Assembly: GCA_024345305.1 (NCBI GenBank)
Contig: BRON01000006.1
Coordinates: forward strand, 372,001-436,000
Source: Mrakia gelida
Taxonomy: Eukaryota > Basidiomycota > Tremellomycetes > Cystofilobasidiales > Mrakiaceae
Reading direction: 5' to 3'
DNA length: 64,000 bases
Below are positions 1 through 11,333 of the stretch, in pieces; positions within the stretch are counted from its first letter, which is position 1; each line of letters begins with the position of its first letter. The notes under the pieces are model-generated. The model ran no database searches. It had not been told where the DNA came from and worked only from the letters and a program-made list of their open reading frames with translations. The position numbers and the translations under genes were made by a program.

Positions 1-10
1 AACCTCTTCC

Positions 11-415
11 TCACTGGGTGACCTCCTGAACAGCGTCCGCTACGTAGCCTTCCTTCTCCCTCATCTTGTTCTGATATGAACAGAGGTCGAGAGTCCTCAG
101 CTTCCCTCTCGAGCTTCGGTGAAAGGGGAACACAGAGGGAGCGGGACGGACCTTGTCCTCCTCGCTCAACCCAGGATGATTCGCGAGGAACCACTCCAAA
201 GTCGCTCGAGCTGATCCAGGCTCGGACGACGCCCCGTAACTGTTGACCAAGTTCGATGCGAGCGAGGAATAGTCGGAAGAATCGGCGGTGTCGTTGAGGA
301 ACTGCAAAGAGGAGGAGATGAGCTTTGTTACGCGAGTTGAGCGATGCAGGAGAGAGAGACGTACCGCTGAGCAAGTAGGAGATCCAGGGACGGCTTCAGT
401 GTCTTGATCTGACAT
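11..415 (-). CDS. small hypothetical protein, 86 aa, three exons
   Basis: Exons 415-365, 301-152 and 70-11. Both introns (63 and 81 nt, donors GTACGT and GTCCGT) are multiples of three and lack an obvious CTGAC branch site, so an unspliced 134-aa product is formally possible. The spliced product starts MSDQDTEAVPG, has an acidic Ser-rich middle (SSDYSSLASNLVNSYG) and ends EGYVADAVQEVTQ. It has no signal peptide and no membrane segment. I do not recognise the family. The codons end mostly in C or G, as in the other genes here, which favours a real gene. Confidence 0.5.
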   Translation of the reverse strand: MSDQDTEAVPGSPTCSAVRLSLLHRSTRVTKLISSSLQFLNDTADSSDYSSLASNLVNSYGASSEPGSARATLEWFLANHPGLSEEDKVRPAPSVFPFHRSSRGKLRTLDLCSYQNKMREKEGYVADAVQEVTQ

Positions 416-939
416 ATCTGGGGGCTGATTGACTGTGGGAGAAAGAGGTGGTGGTGGTTTGAGGGAAGGAAGCGAGACGATCGCGAAGGTCGGTTTCGGG
501 AAATGGGAACAAAAGGACCCCTTTGAACTCAGCCTTCGGCCTTTAGGCGGAAGGATCAGGTGGCGAGAAGTTGCGATAACGATTGTCCATTCTAGAAGGC
601 GGGATCTAAAGATGTTCGAAGGAGATGAGGGAGCGAGGGCGAGGAAGTTAGATGAAGACGCGTCGCGTCGAACCGGAAGAGACGCGACGAGGACTCGCTT
701 ATCATCCTCATTTCCGAACCAAGCGCGACATCAACGCACTGGTATAGGTCAAATGTACCACATGGTGTCTCGAGTCTGCAAATGAGCTCTTTGGAGAGAT
801 GAGAGCAGCAGAAAACGACGAATAGCAGCCAAAGTTCACGCGGTCAAGCGACGACTCGAGCGACGCCGCCTCTTCTCAATTTTCCGTTCTTCACAGCGAA
901 AACAAGAACGAGAGCTACAACAGTCCATTATCGAGAATT
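416..939. other. intergenic, nothing recognised
   Basis: This lies upstream of the small minus-strand gene. On the minus strand the last 50-60 nt before its ATG are CT- and CCACC-rich, like the 5' leaders of other genes in this window. An ACGCGT palindrome (GACGCGTC type) lies near 660. No coding exon is supported. Confidence 0.4.
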
Positions 940-1340
940 TCATTGAGGTATGAGCATATCGCTGACGAGTCCAGGCGGCAAGGGGTGGAGCGACCAAGAG
1001 TTCGACGCGAAGTCGAGGCTCGCTCGCAAAAGCGTCCGCCTCTCAACCTCGTTCTTCTCCACTCTCCGCCGGCTGACTTCGCCTTCAAGAGCCCAGAACT
1101 GATACAGGATGTCTTTGAAGAGAGAGGTCAAACATCCGAGAGGTTGAGGGAAGATCGTCGTGAGTCTCAGCCTCGGAGGAAAGGGAGGGAGGAGAAGTCG
1201 AGCTCACCTTGTCTGAACGCTGCTTTCGCTTCGTTTCTGCTTCTCTCACTGTCCTTTCGATTTGCAGAGCACTCAGCGCATCTGAATGTCCTCTCGTAGA
1301 AGCTGAAAATCGATAGCTGCTTCTGAAGACTGGGGAAAGC
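940..1340 (-). CDS. possible hypothetical gene, 3' exons only
   Basis: Tentative. A minus-strand exon 1112-940 encodes a coiled-coil-like segment (ILYQFWALEGEV, then SRRRVEKNEVERRTLL) and ends in TGA. It joins in phase 1 to an upstream exon ending at 1208 (KDSERSRNEAKAAFRQ) through a GTGAGC...AAAG intron of 95 nt. The 5' end could not be resolved: the frame closes upstream and several acceptors are possible between 1300 and 1350. Minus-strand coding-like sequence continues sporadically to 1972, opposite the first exon and intron of the RasGEF gene. This could be a real antisense-overlapping gene or chance open frame. I do not recognise a family. Confidence 0.28.
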
Positions 1341-1666
1341 GACGGAGACTTTTCACGCATCAAAGGGAGCAGCCGTCGCGGCCGTGCTTCCTCTCAGCTG
1401 AGCCTTCTCGTCCAGATGTTCGTAAGAGATGGAAGAGTAGAGAGTCGACCTCCCTGCTTCTGATACGAGATGAAGCATAGCGAAAATCTGAAGAAGCGGA
1501 GAATAAAACAAAAATCCCCGTTGAGCTTTCTCCCTCGGCGACTTTCCCCTCTTGATTCCTTCAACCCTCACCTTCGAGCTCAAATCTGAGCTTGCACCCT
1601 TCCCTCCTTCTCCCCCTCGGTAGAGAACATCAAGCTCAACCCTCTCGTAGGAGCTTGCCGTCTCAG

Positions 1667-4600
1667 ATGGACTTGTTCAGACGAAAATCGTGAGTCTTTC
1701 TTCTCTCTCTTGCTCTCGGGCCTCCTCCGATCTCCCCTTCCTCCTCCCTCCCTCTTGAGCTCAAGCTGTCCTAGCGGGCACATGCTGGAAGGAGGATCGT
1801 CCTCTTCTGGTAGTAGGAAAAGGGGAGTGAGAGTGGGCTGTTTAGCGTCGAACCTTGAACTCTGTAGTCCAAGAAAACTCTGTCTTGAAGGTCTCTGAAG
1901 GGAAGAGAGCTGTCGACGAAGGGAAGGCGAGAGGTCAACCAAAGAAGTCGAGAGCTCGCTGAACGAGTTCATCCTGAGCTTCCCTGTCGGCTACTACACA
2001 TCACTGTGTAGTCAGCATGTATAGCCAGGCTCTAGAGGCTTAAACTTCTGATGGCCTCCCTTTACGAGCACCTTTTGGACGTCCTCCCCTTCCCTCCTTT
2101 CGAGCGAGCGACCTCTGACGTCCCTTTCGTTTCCTTTCCCTTTCATTCGTTCCTACAGAAGCTCCGGAATCAACGGTACCGATCCAGGAGCATCCTCTTC
2201 CGCGGGGAGCAGTGCTGCTGCCCAAAGCTCGAGCCGAGACATGATCGAGGAGCACAACAGAAAGGGGAAACAAACGTCAACCAAGGTCAGTCGATCCCTC
2301 CTCCCTCCCTCCCCTCCCTCGTTCCTCTTCCCCGTACACCCTCCCTTCTCTTCCTCCCCCTGTGGCCCTTGTTCATCCAGCAACCCTCTAAATTTATCAA
2401 TCTAACCTCTCCTTCCATCGACTTCTTCTTCTTCTTTTCGTTCCAAAGGATTCTTCTGTTCCTTCATCTCTCCCTCCTCCTCCCTCCGACTCCTCCCCAA
2501 ACCAAACAACTCGTCTCGACAACCACACTCCTCCTCGTCAGACTTCCATCCCCGACCTTCAAGCCCTTCCTCCCATCAACCTCTCCCCCTTCAGCTTCCC
2601 TACCAACCCAACAGGATCTCCTCTCCAACCCTCACCGCCTCGCACCTCTCCCTACGGCTCGCGTTTCATCGACGACGACCAACCCCACCCCCACCCTCGC
2701 TCGCACGACCCTTCTTCGTCTCAACATCCTCCTACCCACACCTCTCGAGCTTCCTCCCTCTCCGTCAAACGATCCAAGAACAACCTCCTCCTCAAGGAAT
2801 ACACCTCCCTCCCTCCGCCAGCCTCGTCTCGAGGTCTCGCTCTCGCAACAGGATCCTCGACCTCCAACTCTTCCTCCTCCTATCGACCAGATCACCAATA
2901 CCCTTCCACTTCCACTTCCTCAACTCCAACCCATCCCTCCGTCCTTCGAAAAGCATCCTCCGTCGACTCCATGGCAGGATCCCAACCCTCCTCGTCCCCT
3001 CGCTTCGACGCTCTCTTCGGAAGCCCTCACTCGAACGCTTCAAGCGCAGGAGAGACCATGACGAGATCGTTCTCAGAGGCACCTACGCCCAGGCTCGGAG
3101 ACTCGTCCAGCATCGGAAGGCCGACGAAGAAGGCTACTCCAGAGCTGAAGGAGCTCGAACGGAGGTTCTTGGGAGCTCGAGCTTCAGTCGGAGGAGGGCT
3201 GGGGAACTCGCCACCCAGAGGAGAGGCTATGTCGGGTTTGGGACTGGGACTCGGATTGGGACCAACCTCGCCATCATCTCCAACGTCTTCTAGAGCTAGG
3301 AACCAGCTCCCTCGACTTCGAAGCAGTCGCGTCGGACAGTACAAGGCCGTCGATCCCTCCTCGCGACGAGACTCTCACGGCGTCGTCCAACCGTTCAGAG
3401 CAGCAGGGGAGGTCGAGAGCGATGCCGAGTACGAGTCAGATCTGGGGACGAGTGGATCAGAAGTCGGTCAGCTCCTTCGTGGCGCGGAGGGACGACGCGA
3501 GAGTGGAGGAGGATTCGACGAGGACGAGGAAGACGACGACGATCGTGTCGAGGTGATTTGGCAACGGTCGCCTCATCTCCGAAACGGGGAGTCGAGTGAG
3601 AGTAGCGAGTCTGAAGATGACGACGACGATGAGGAGGAAGTGGGAGAGGAGGAATGGATTCAAGATCCTACGACCATTTCGCACGACATGCCCGCCGAAC
3701 TCCTTCGACACGCCGTTACCCTCCCTGGATCCATCCCTTCTTCCTCCGTCCCTACCTCCTCCCAACGCTCCTCCCTCAACGGAAACCCCAGCAGCTACTC
3801 GTCCGGAAACATCTCTCCTCACTCGCCGTTCTTCCAAGCTCCTCCATCGGAATATGCGCTCTCGGAGACGGGGAATCGACTCGCTCAGAACGAAGCAGAG
3901 ATCATGGCTTCGGCTAGGAGGAAGATGCATCTCGGATCAGCAGGTTTTTCAGCCAACTACAACAGCCCTCCCCCTCAGTCCACGAACCTCCCTCGATCTC
4001 CAGCCCTCCTCCGGACCTCGAGCTTCCCCTCCACGTCCGTCTTCTCCTCAAACGGTCTCGCTCCATCCCCTCCCCTCGCCAACCCTCGAATGACTCATCT
4101 CCAGCAACAGAACCGAGGCTTCGAGGCAGCCCTCGGATTCTCAGCGACGGATGGGTCGTCAGGAACGCCGTCTTCGACTTCGACGCTTCGACCGAGAGCG
4201 GCGTCGGCTTCGTCTGGGAGTTGGTTGGGTGGAGGCTCGTCGGAGATTGCGATGGATGGGGGTGTTTTGAAGAGAGGAGAGAGGCGGTCGACGCTGCCTG
4301 GGTCTGATGGAGCTGTCGAGATCTTGCAGTCGCCTCGCGCGAGAACCGTTCGTTCAACGTTCTACTCCTCTTCTCTCCCCCCCCCCTCTGCAGCTTCGAA
4401 ACTATCGCTAACGACTTCTCTTTCTCTCCCTTTTCTCCTGACAGGTGAGCCAACTTCCTCCCATCCCAATCGCCGTTGTTGGTCGTCGAGGATGCGGCAA
4501 GACGAGGATCGTGAAGGAGGCGTTCAGACGCTACGGCTACCCTCTCTCCGAGCCTCAACTTCTTCCTGGACTTCCCGAGATGCCTCAGAGTGAGTCCTTA

Positions 4601-7600
4601 TCGTTCTCCTCGACTGGAACTTCTCTAGCTGACCGCAGACTTCCTTCCGTCTTCTCTTTGCAGTCGAGATCCGTTCGGCTCGCGTCTCGACCAAGACTCG
4701 AATCAATCAAGACGTTCACATCTACGAGATCGACCTCGACCTCTTCCGAATCCAAGACGGAGAACTCATCTGGCCTGAGGGGATCCCTCGTATCGAAGCC
4801 ATCGCGATCTGCTACGACGCTGGAGATCTGTCGTCGTGGAAAGGAGTTCAGGACTTCCATCGTTCGTCGCCTCTCTCTCTCGCTCCTTCTCTGCCCTTCG
4901 CCCTGCTGATCGTTCTCTTCGCTCACCCCCCCAGATGCTCGAGAGCTCGACATCCCATGCTGCGTCTTCGGTTGCAAGTCTGGAGGACTTCCTCGTCCCG
5001 TCGAGGTCGTCCCTCAACAGGTCGTGTCCGCCATCGGCAAGCTCGTCGTCGTCTCGGTCGAGGAGGAGAAGATCACCCAGAAGATGCACCAAGGCTTCTG
5101 CTGGCTCGTTGAGCAGGCTATAAAACGGATGGAGAGCTCGATGGGTGAGTGTTCTCGCTCTCTTTCCCGCTCGTTCTCCCCTCCCCTCCCCTCCCGCTCT
5201 CTCCTGTCAACAGTTTCCCCGCCTTGCTCGCCCCTTACTCGGAATTAACCTCATTTCCGCTTCCTTCCTTCCTTCAGCTCAACACTCCCAACCACCACCT
5301 CGACCCTACAACTTTCCAGAACCCGTCTACCCCATCAAATCGAATCGACCTTACCCTCTCCAGGTCGACACCTCCCTCCCTCCGTCGTTCGACGGTCCAG
5401 CGACTTCCTCCTCCAGCATCATCTCGTCCGTTCAGGGAGATCGATTCACCAACCAAAGTCTGTTCGAACGAGACTCCCCCGAGAACGTTCAACGACTCCT
5501 TCCCTCTCAACTCGACGTCGGAAGCAAGGGACACTCGAAGGCGGTCAGCTCAGTCTCGTCGGTGGGCTCGTCCAACGCGATGACAGGGAGCGGACTCCTC
5601 GAGAGCTCGTGGGTCGCAGGAGAGGAGAGGGAGAATGGAAGGTCGTCTCTAGGAGGGAGCATGGCTATGGAATCCTCGATGGAAGGATCGGGGCTGCTTC
5701 CGACAAAGAGGAGAGAAGGACACGGGTGAGTCCGACCTTGCCTTCCCTCTTCCTTCCGCTTTTCGTTGCTGAGCCGACCTTTCCCTGTTCCTTCCGTTCT
5801 TCAGGGGAACCTACCTGTCTCTGAAGGAGATCGTCCAGCTTCTCTTCTATCACAGCGTTCGAGGCCAAGGTTCGTCTTCCCGCCTTCCTCGTTTCGCTCG
5901 ACGCGTTCGATCCTTCGTCGCTGACCTCGACCTCGCTTTCCTTCGATGTTACCTCAGACCACCTCTTCTCTCAGACCTTCTTCGCCTGCTACCGTCGATT
6001 CGCTCGTCCTCAAGAAGTTATCGCTCTCTTCGTCTCAGAGTTCCAACTCCTCGAAGGGAAGAAGCTCGCTGGAGTCTACGCCCAGCTCAAGTGAGTTTCG
6101 ATTTTCCCTACTCGTTTGGTTTCTCCTTTCTCCATTGCCTGACGCTTTCTCTCTTCGTTTTTGGTAGGATCTGTGGTGTGCTCGGCTACTGGATCGACCA
6201 CTACCCCAACGATTTCGCCGTCCCAAGGACTCAAGGGATCCTTCGCGAGATGATCAATCTCATCGCGTCCAAAGTCGCTCTCGCTCATCACGCCGCCAAA
6301 CTCCTCCCCTTCTACCGTCGGATGGACAAGCTCAAGATTGAGGATCCCGTCTGGGCCAAGTCGGATCGCGAGGAGGATCCTCGAACGTCGGTCTCTTCGA
6401 CAACGCCAGGAGCAGGTCCCTTCAAGACGGCTCAGATGGGAGTCTTCGTTCAGATCACCCAGACGTCGACGATCTCCAACCTCGCTTCGGATTCGTCGAT
6501 GAATGGATCGGAACCTCTCCTCCCTCTCGTTCTCAAACCCTCGGTCGACATCTCGGTTCGAGGATCTCACTCTCGAAACGGATCCATCGTCAGCGTTCAT
6601 CGAGGTCGAAGCGACTCAGACATCTCCTCGCGGCCAACGAACCACTCCTCGGATGGATTCGCCTCGTCAGGTTTACCTTCAGGAGAAACTTCCATGTCCA
6701 AGACGTCGTCTCGAGGATCAGGAACCAGCTCGATCCCGACTTCGTTGAACTCTCCGGCGGTCGACGTTTGGGAGTCGAAGTCGTTGCAGAGGATGGTCCA
6801 GAAGTTCCTTGACTCGTCCGACCAGCAGATCGCGAACGATATCACTCGCTTGGACTGGGGTTTCTTCGAGAAGATCAGAGTTCGTCGCGTTCTCCACGTT
6901 CTCCTCGAATCTTTCACGCGCTGACCAGCTTTCCCTTCTCTCCTCGTCCAGCCTCGCTCCCTTCTCGCCCACTGCTACAGTGGAGGAAGCGAAGAAGGAG
7001 GAGACGTTCTCCTTCGACAGTTCAGTACCCATTTCAACGACCTCAGTTCCCTGTGAGTCCCTTTCTTCCCAAACTTTGACTCCCTCGCATCGAACGCAGA
7101 CTGACCTCGTCGTTCTCTCCTTCAGTTTCTCCATCCTCGTCCTCTCCCAAACCAAACTCCGAGCTCGAGTCCGAATCTACGAACGGATTCTCACCATCAT
7201 CGACATCCTTCGAACCCAGAACAACTACATGGCCCTCTCGAGTTTGACGGCCTCGTTCGGACAACTCTCAGTCGAACGTCTTCGAGAGACGATCGAACTC
7301 GCCATGGATCTCAAGAACAACAGGAACAAGATCAACCGCTTCCAGAGTCACCTGAAGCTCGTCGACGGTCGAAGCAGCTACAAGACCTACAAGCTTGCGC
7401 TCAAGGAGGACGAGAGGTCGGGCAAGAAAGGAGTTCTGCTCATGTGAGTTTCTACGCGTTTCGTTCGCTCCCTCGTTCTCCTTCCTTCCCTCGTCTCGAT
7501 CTGACTCATCTTTCTCTTCTTTGCAGCCCCTCAATCATGAAGGAGCTCATTCAGATCCGAGAGCTCTTCAACCGCGTCAGGGCCGCTCATCGAGAGCGAG

Positions 7601-7944
7601 GGGAGGGAGACGCCGAGCTCACCAACTGGCGCGAGTACGAGCGATACGGGGAGGTCTTCCACGCTGTCTCGGGATGTCAGTCTCGAGGATCCCCAGTACC
7701 AGCCTCCTCGACTCCCAACGTCGTTTCGCAGATGCTCAGAGATCGTCCTGACATCGAGGAGAAGGTACGCGTCTCGTCCTTTCTTGCTTTCTCGACGCGT
7801 TCTCACCGACTCGAGATTAACGCTCCCTCCTCTTCCTTTCGCTCTCAGGCTCTCGGCGACCGAAGTCTCTTCCTCGAACCTCCCAGCGGCGCTACCACCA
7901 CCCTCTCCTCGGCTCTTCGTCGTTTCGGAATGCGACACACTTAG
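1667..7944 (+). CDS. Ras guanine-nucleotide exchange factor with N-terminal pseudo-GTPase domain
   Basis: RasGEFs load GTP onto Ras-type GTPases at membranes. Exons: 1667-1689, 2159-2285, 2449-4347, 4445-4589, 4664-4861, 4935-5144, 5278-5725, 5805-5869, 5958-6090, 6168-6879, 6952-7052, 7126-7443, 7527-7764, 7849-7944; all phases close (1570 aa). Residues 1-680 are Ser/Pro-rich low complexity with an acidic run. About 684-870 is a Ras-like fold with an intact P-loop (GRRGCGKT, Lys702), but the DxxG motif is missing and NKxD is replaced by CKSG (811-814). A RasGEF_N (REM) region starts near 1017 (YLSLKEIVQLLFYH). The catalytic RasGEF region is about 1290-1550 (LDWGFFEKIRPRSLL; NNYMALSSLTASFGQLS). 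The first intron is 469 nt, much longer than the rest, so the MDLFRRKS start exon is the least certain part. Ras as substrate is inferred. Confidence 0.82.
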
Positions 7945-8476
7945 ATCCATCCCTCCTCTTCTCGTCTTCTTTCTGCTTTGCATCATTTCCTTCTCCTCCT
8001 CCCAACACGCATACGACCCATCTTCCCCTTTTCTACGTTTGACGACACTCATGAATCCCATTTCTCCCTTACTGATTTCTCTATCTACGTCGTTTCCATC
8101 TCCCTTTGCTTGCGTTTCACCTTTTCACGCCGTTTCGCTCTTCCCTTGTTTTTCTTTCGCCTCATCTTTCATAACGACCTTCCCTTTCTACACCTGCATT
8201 GATACACCGGATCAGCATGACTGTACTCCTTCGTACCTCTCTCGCTCAGGTCGAAGAAGAAGACGACCGTGTTTGACCAGAGCAGGGGTCGACGCGCCGC
8301 CGTTCGATTCGCACTCTGTCTCGGAAGGTGCATGCTCTGATACTCCGCTTTCTTAGCTCCTCTCGCCTGACCTCCCTTGCCCTTCTTTTTTTGCTCAAGT
8401 CGTCGTCCTTTCTTCTCCAACTCTCACCCCCAAAAACGTCGAACGATCAGCGACGGCCCTCCCCTCCCTTTCACGG
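7945..8476. other. intergenic, pyrimidine-rich 3' UTR and promoter
   Basis: This holds the RasGEF 3' region and the leader of the GH16 gene. The plus strand is strongly C/T-rich, as 5' leaders are elsewhere in the window. No further gene is supported. Confidence 0.4.
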
Positions 8477-11014
8477 ATGCCCACGTCCTCTGCTCTCCTC
8501 GTCCTCGCTCTCGCTTCCTCCCTTCAGCTCTTACTTCCTCGGCCAACGGAAGCTGCCTCCTTCAACAAGCTTGAGCTCAACGGAACGACTCCCTCCTCAT
8601 CCTCGCCGCTCAACTTCGCAGACCTGGAACGAAAACAAACGATAGCGACATCCTACTACCAAGTCGACGACTTCTCTGGAGCTGCCTTCTTTGAGTGAGT
8701 CAGTTTTGATAGAGCGTGATCGCGAAACGTCGCTGACCTTCCTTTTCGTTGGGGTTGAAGCAACTTCGACGTCTTCAACGGGGCAGATCCGACTCACGGA
8801 GCGGTCAAGTTTGTGCTCAATCCTTCTCAACCTCGCTCACGAGCACTGACCGGAGCTTCTTGATTTCATCAGCTACGTGGGAGTGGAGGAGAGCTGGAAA
8901 AGAGGCTTGATCTACATCGGAAGGGATGGGGTGCCCGTGATGCAGGTGAGCACTCGGGAACTTCTCGAAGGGTCGAGCTCGACTCGCCGAGGCTGACCTC
9001 CCTCATCTTCTCCGAACTCATCTTCTCTATCGTAGGTGGATTCTTGGAGTACCCTTCCTTATGGAACGAGTCGAGACAGGTACGGTCACTCCGACGATCT
9101 CAGCTTGGGAGGAGAGGTCGCGAGGCTCGCTCGACGTTGTTTGAGCTTGGACGTGGCCTCTCGCCCAGCAGATCTTTCCAGCCCCATCTTTTCACTTCTC
9201 GCGCACTTCTCACACTCTCTAGTGGGTCGCGTGAGAGCCTGGGGCTGACCACTCGCTCCCTTTCTCCTCATGTCCCCTCCTTCAACCTCGCTTCGATTCA
9301 CCTCGACGCGACTTCAGTGTGCGAATCACGTCCAAGAAGATCTACGACGGCGGTCTTTTCATCATCGATCTAGCTTGGATTCCCTGGGGCTGTTCAGTCT
9401 GGCCAGCGATATGGACGTTCGGAGCGAACTGGCCGAACAACGGAGAGGTGAGTTCGTTTCTTCTTCGACGCGTCGTCGATCAGCCTCGCGGTTGAGTGAG
9501 CCTAAGCTTCGAGATCGCACCTCGACCGATTCATCACCGACAGCTCTGACCTCTCTCTTGTCTTCTGGCTCTGCAGATCGACATTCTGGTGCGCTTTCCT
9601 CGTCGTTTGTCGTCGTTTCCTTTGCTCGTCTTGTTCGTCGCTGATGCTGTCACGCTTCTCGGACGACCAACGAACAGGAAGGCATCAACTTACAGTCCAT
9701 CAATCAGATGGCCTTACACTCAGCCGCTGGTTGCTACCTGCTCAACCCAGGACGTGAGTTCTACCTCAACGGCTCAAGCGTTTTCTTCCAGTCGCGTCGA
9801 CTTTGAGGTTCTGACGCGCTTTTCCTCCTCTTCTTCGGCTTCCCAGTCTTCAATGGAACCGCAGGAAACACAGATTGCTCGCACGAGTATACGACTTCAG
9901 GTTGTCAGATTCAAGATACAGCTGCTGCTGGAGCGACGTTCGGAAACAGCTTTAACGCGCGTGAGCGATCTCGTTCCGCTCTCCCTCCTCCCTCTTCCCT
10001 CAACCTTTTTCGATTTCTCACTGACCACCTCCTTCTTTGATTCACTCGCACAGAGGGAGGAGGTGTCTGGGCTCTTCTCTAGTACATCACGAACCTTTCT
10101 CTCCTCGCTCGCGACCAACTCCGTCCGTCGCGTTTTTCTCGAGCTGACCCTCTTCTCCTCTCCCCTCCACTTCTTTGTTCAACGTCCAGGGACGGCGACG
10201 GAATGAAGATCTGGTCTTTCCCTGCCAGCTCGATCCCCACCGATATCCGATCTCGAACTCCCAACCCTACGAGTTGGGGAACGCCGAACGGAGCGTGGGC
10301 TCCATCGACGTGCGATCCCTACAAGTACTTCACGAAACATCAGCTCGTTCTCGGTGAGTGATCGTCCAGATACGAGACTCGTAAGAGAACGATGAGGGGC
10401 TCGCGCGAGCCGTTTTTCGAAGCGAACTGACTGTTTCGACGCGTGTGTTTTCGTTTTGATTCAGACATCACGATTTGTGAGCTTCCTCTGGCCCGATTTT
10501 CGTGATAAACACTTTCGCTGACTTCTCAATAACCCTCTTCTACATCTCAGGCGGCGACTGGGCTGGTGACGGAGCAGCTTACCCTGGTTCTGGCTGCCTT
10601 GGAAACTGCCTCGAACAGGTCATGAACCCGTCAGTTTCGACCTTCCTCTTCCTTTCCCTCTCTCTCAACCTCCTCAGACTGACTCTCTCAATCCTCTTTG
10701 CCAACAGAGCCGTCTACGCCGCCTCTCGCTTCAAAATCAACTCCGTGTGCCCTTCTTCTCGCTCACTCCACGACGACGCGTTCAACGATCTGACTCCTTT
10801 CCCTTCTCCTCGTCAGATCCGGACGTACACGGCTACCGGCCTCTCCGGCACTGTGCTAGGATTAGGGACTACCTACAACTCCTCGATCGTTGGAGGACCT
10901 GTTGGGGGTTCGACTTCGACTTCGAGAGGAGTTGCTCGCGTCGCGTCGTCAACTTCGAGTTGGATTGCCTTCTCTCTGCTCGGACTAGCTTTTCGCTCCG
11001 ACTTGATCTGGTAG
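8477..11014 (+). CDS. secreted GH16 endo-1,3(4)-beta-glucanase, possibly disrupted
   Basis: GH16 enzymes cleave beta-1,3/1,4-glucans, acting outside the cell or at the wall. Exons: 8477-8694, 8761-8808, 8873-8945, 9036-9079, 9318-9447, 9577-9588, 9678-9753, 9847-9960, 10054-10081, 10190-10353, 10465-10476, 10551-10629, 10708-10744, 10817-11014 (410 codons). The N-terminus is a signal peptide (SALLVLALASSLQLLL). Family blocks run in order: DPTHGAVNYV, GCSVWPAIWTFGANWPNNGE, the catalytic E171-IDIL-E176 motif, GGGVWAL, and CGDWAGDGAAYPGSGC. The C-terminus is Ser/Thr-rich with a hydrophobic end, suggesting a GPI signal. Two exons are only 12 nt, and one of them encodes IDIL inside the catalytic motif. 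Oddity: joining 10081 to 10190 makes the junction codon TA|G, a stop. I found no alternative splice that restores the frame, so the locus may be a recent pseudogene, contain a sequence error, or use a junction I cannot see. Confidence 0.8.
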
Positions 11015-11333
11015 TTCCCTCTCGACTCTCATGGACTTTGACGGACTCTTACCTTATAGATGCTGGCTTCTTTCTCTTTCGCGACGCGCGAGAGCGAGGT
11101 CGAGATTGACTCGAAGGAACGAAGCGAGCCTCTGGGGAGCGCAACAAATCTGCTCATGCTTGAACGAGGTTAGTATTCACGCGCGAATCTCTCCATCTCG
11201 AAACTCGGAAAATTCTCCTCAAACAACGGAGATCGCCCAGAACTCCCGCAGCGCCGACCCAAGCGAGGGAAGGCGTCGGCTCGTTCGACCTCTCTCAACA
11301 GCCATCTCGCTTTCCTTCCCTTCCCTTCTTCCC
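11015..11333. other. intergenic between GH16 and Rab genes
   Basis: This is the GH16 3' region and the pyrimidine-rich leader of the Rab gene. Nothing else was recognised. Confidence 0.4.

Noticed and set aside
1580..1972. 130-codon minus-strand open frame starting MNSFSELSTS
   Set aside because: The N-terminus looks protein-like, but I could not join it to the downstream minus-strand exons, and it lies opposite a RasGEF exon and intron. It is kept only as a note in the findings.
2051..3061. 336-codon open frame on the plus strand
   Set aside because: It overlaps the true RasGEF exons in another frame, is Pro/Leu/Ser-rich, and runs across an intron. The conserved product uses the other frame.
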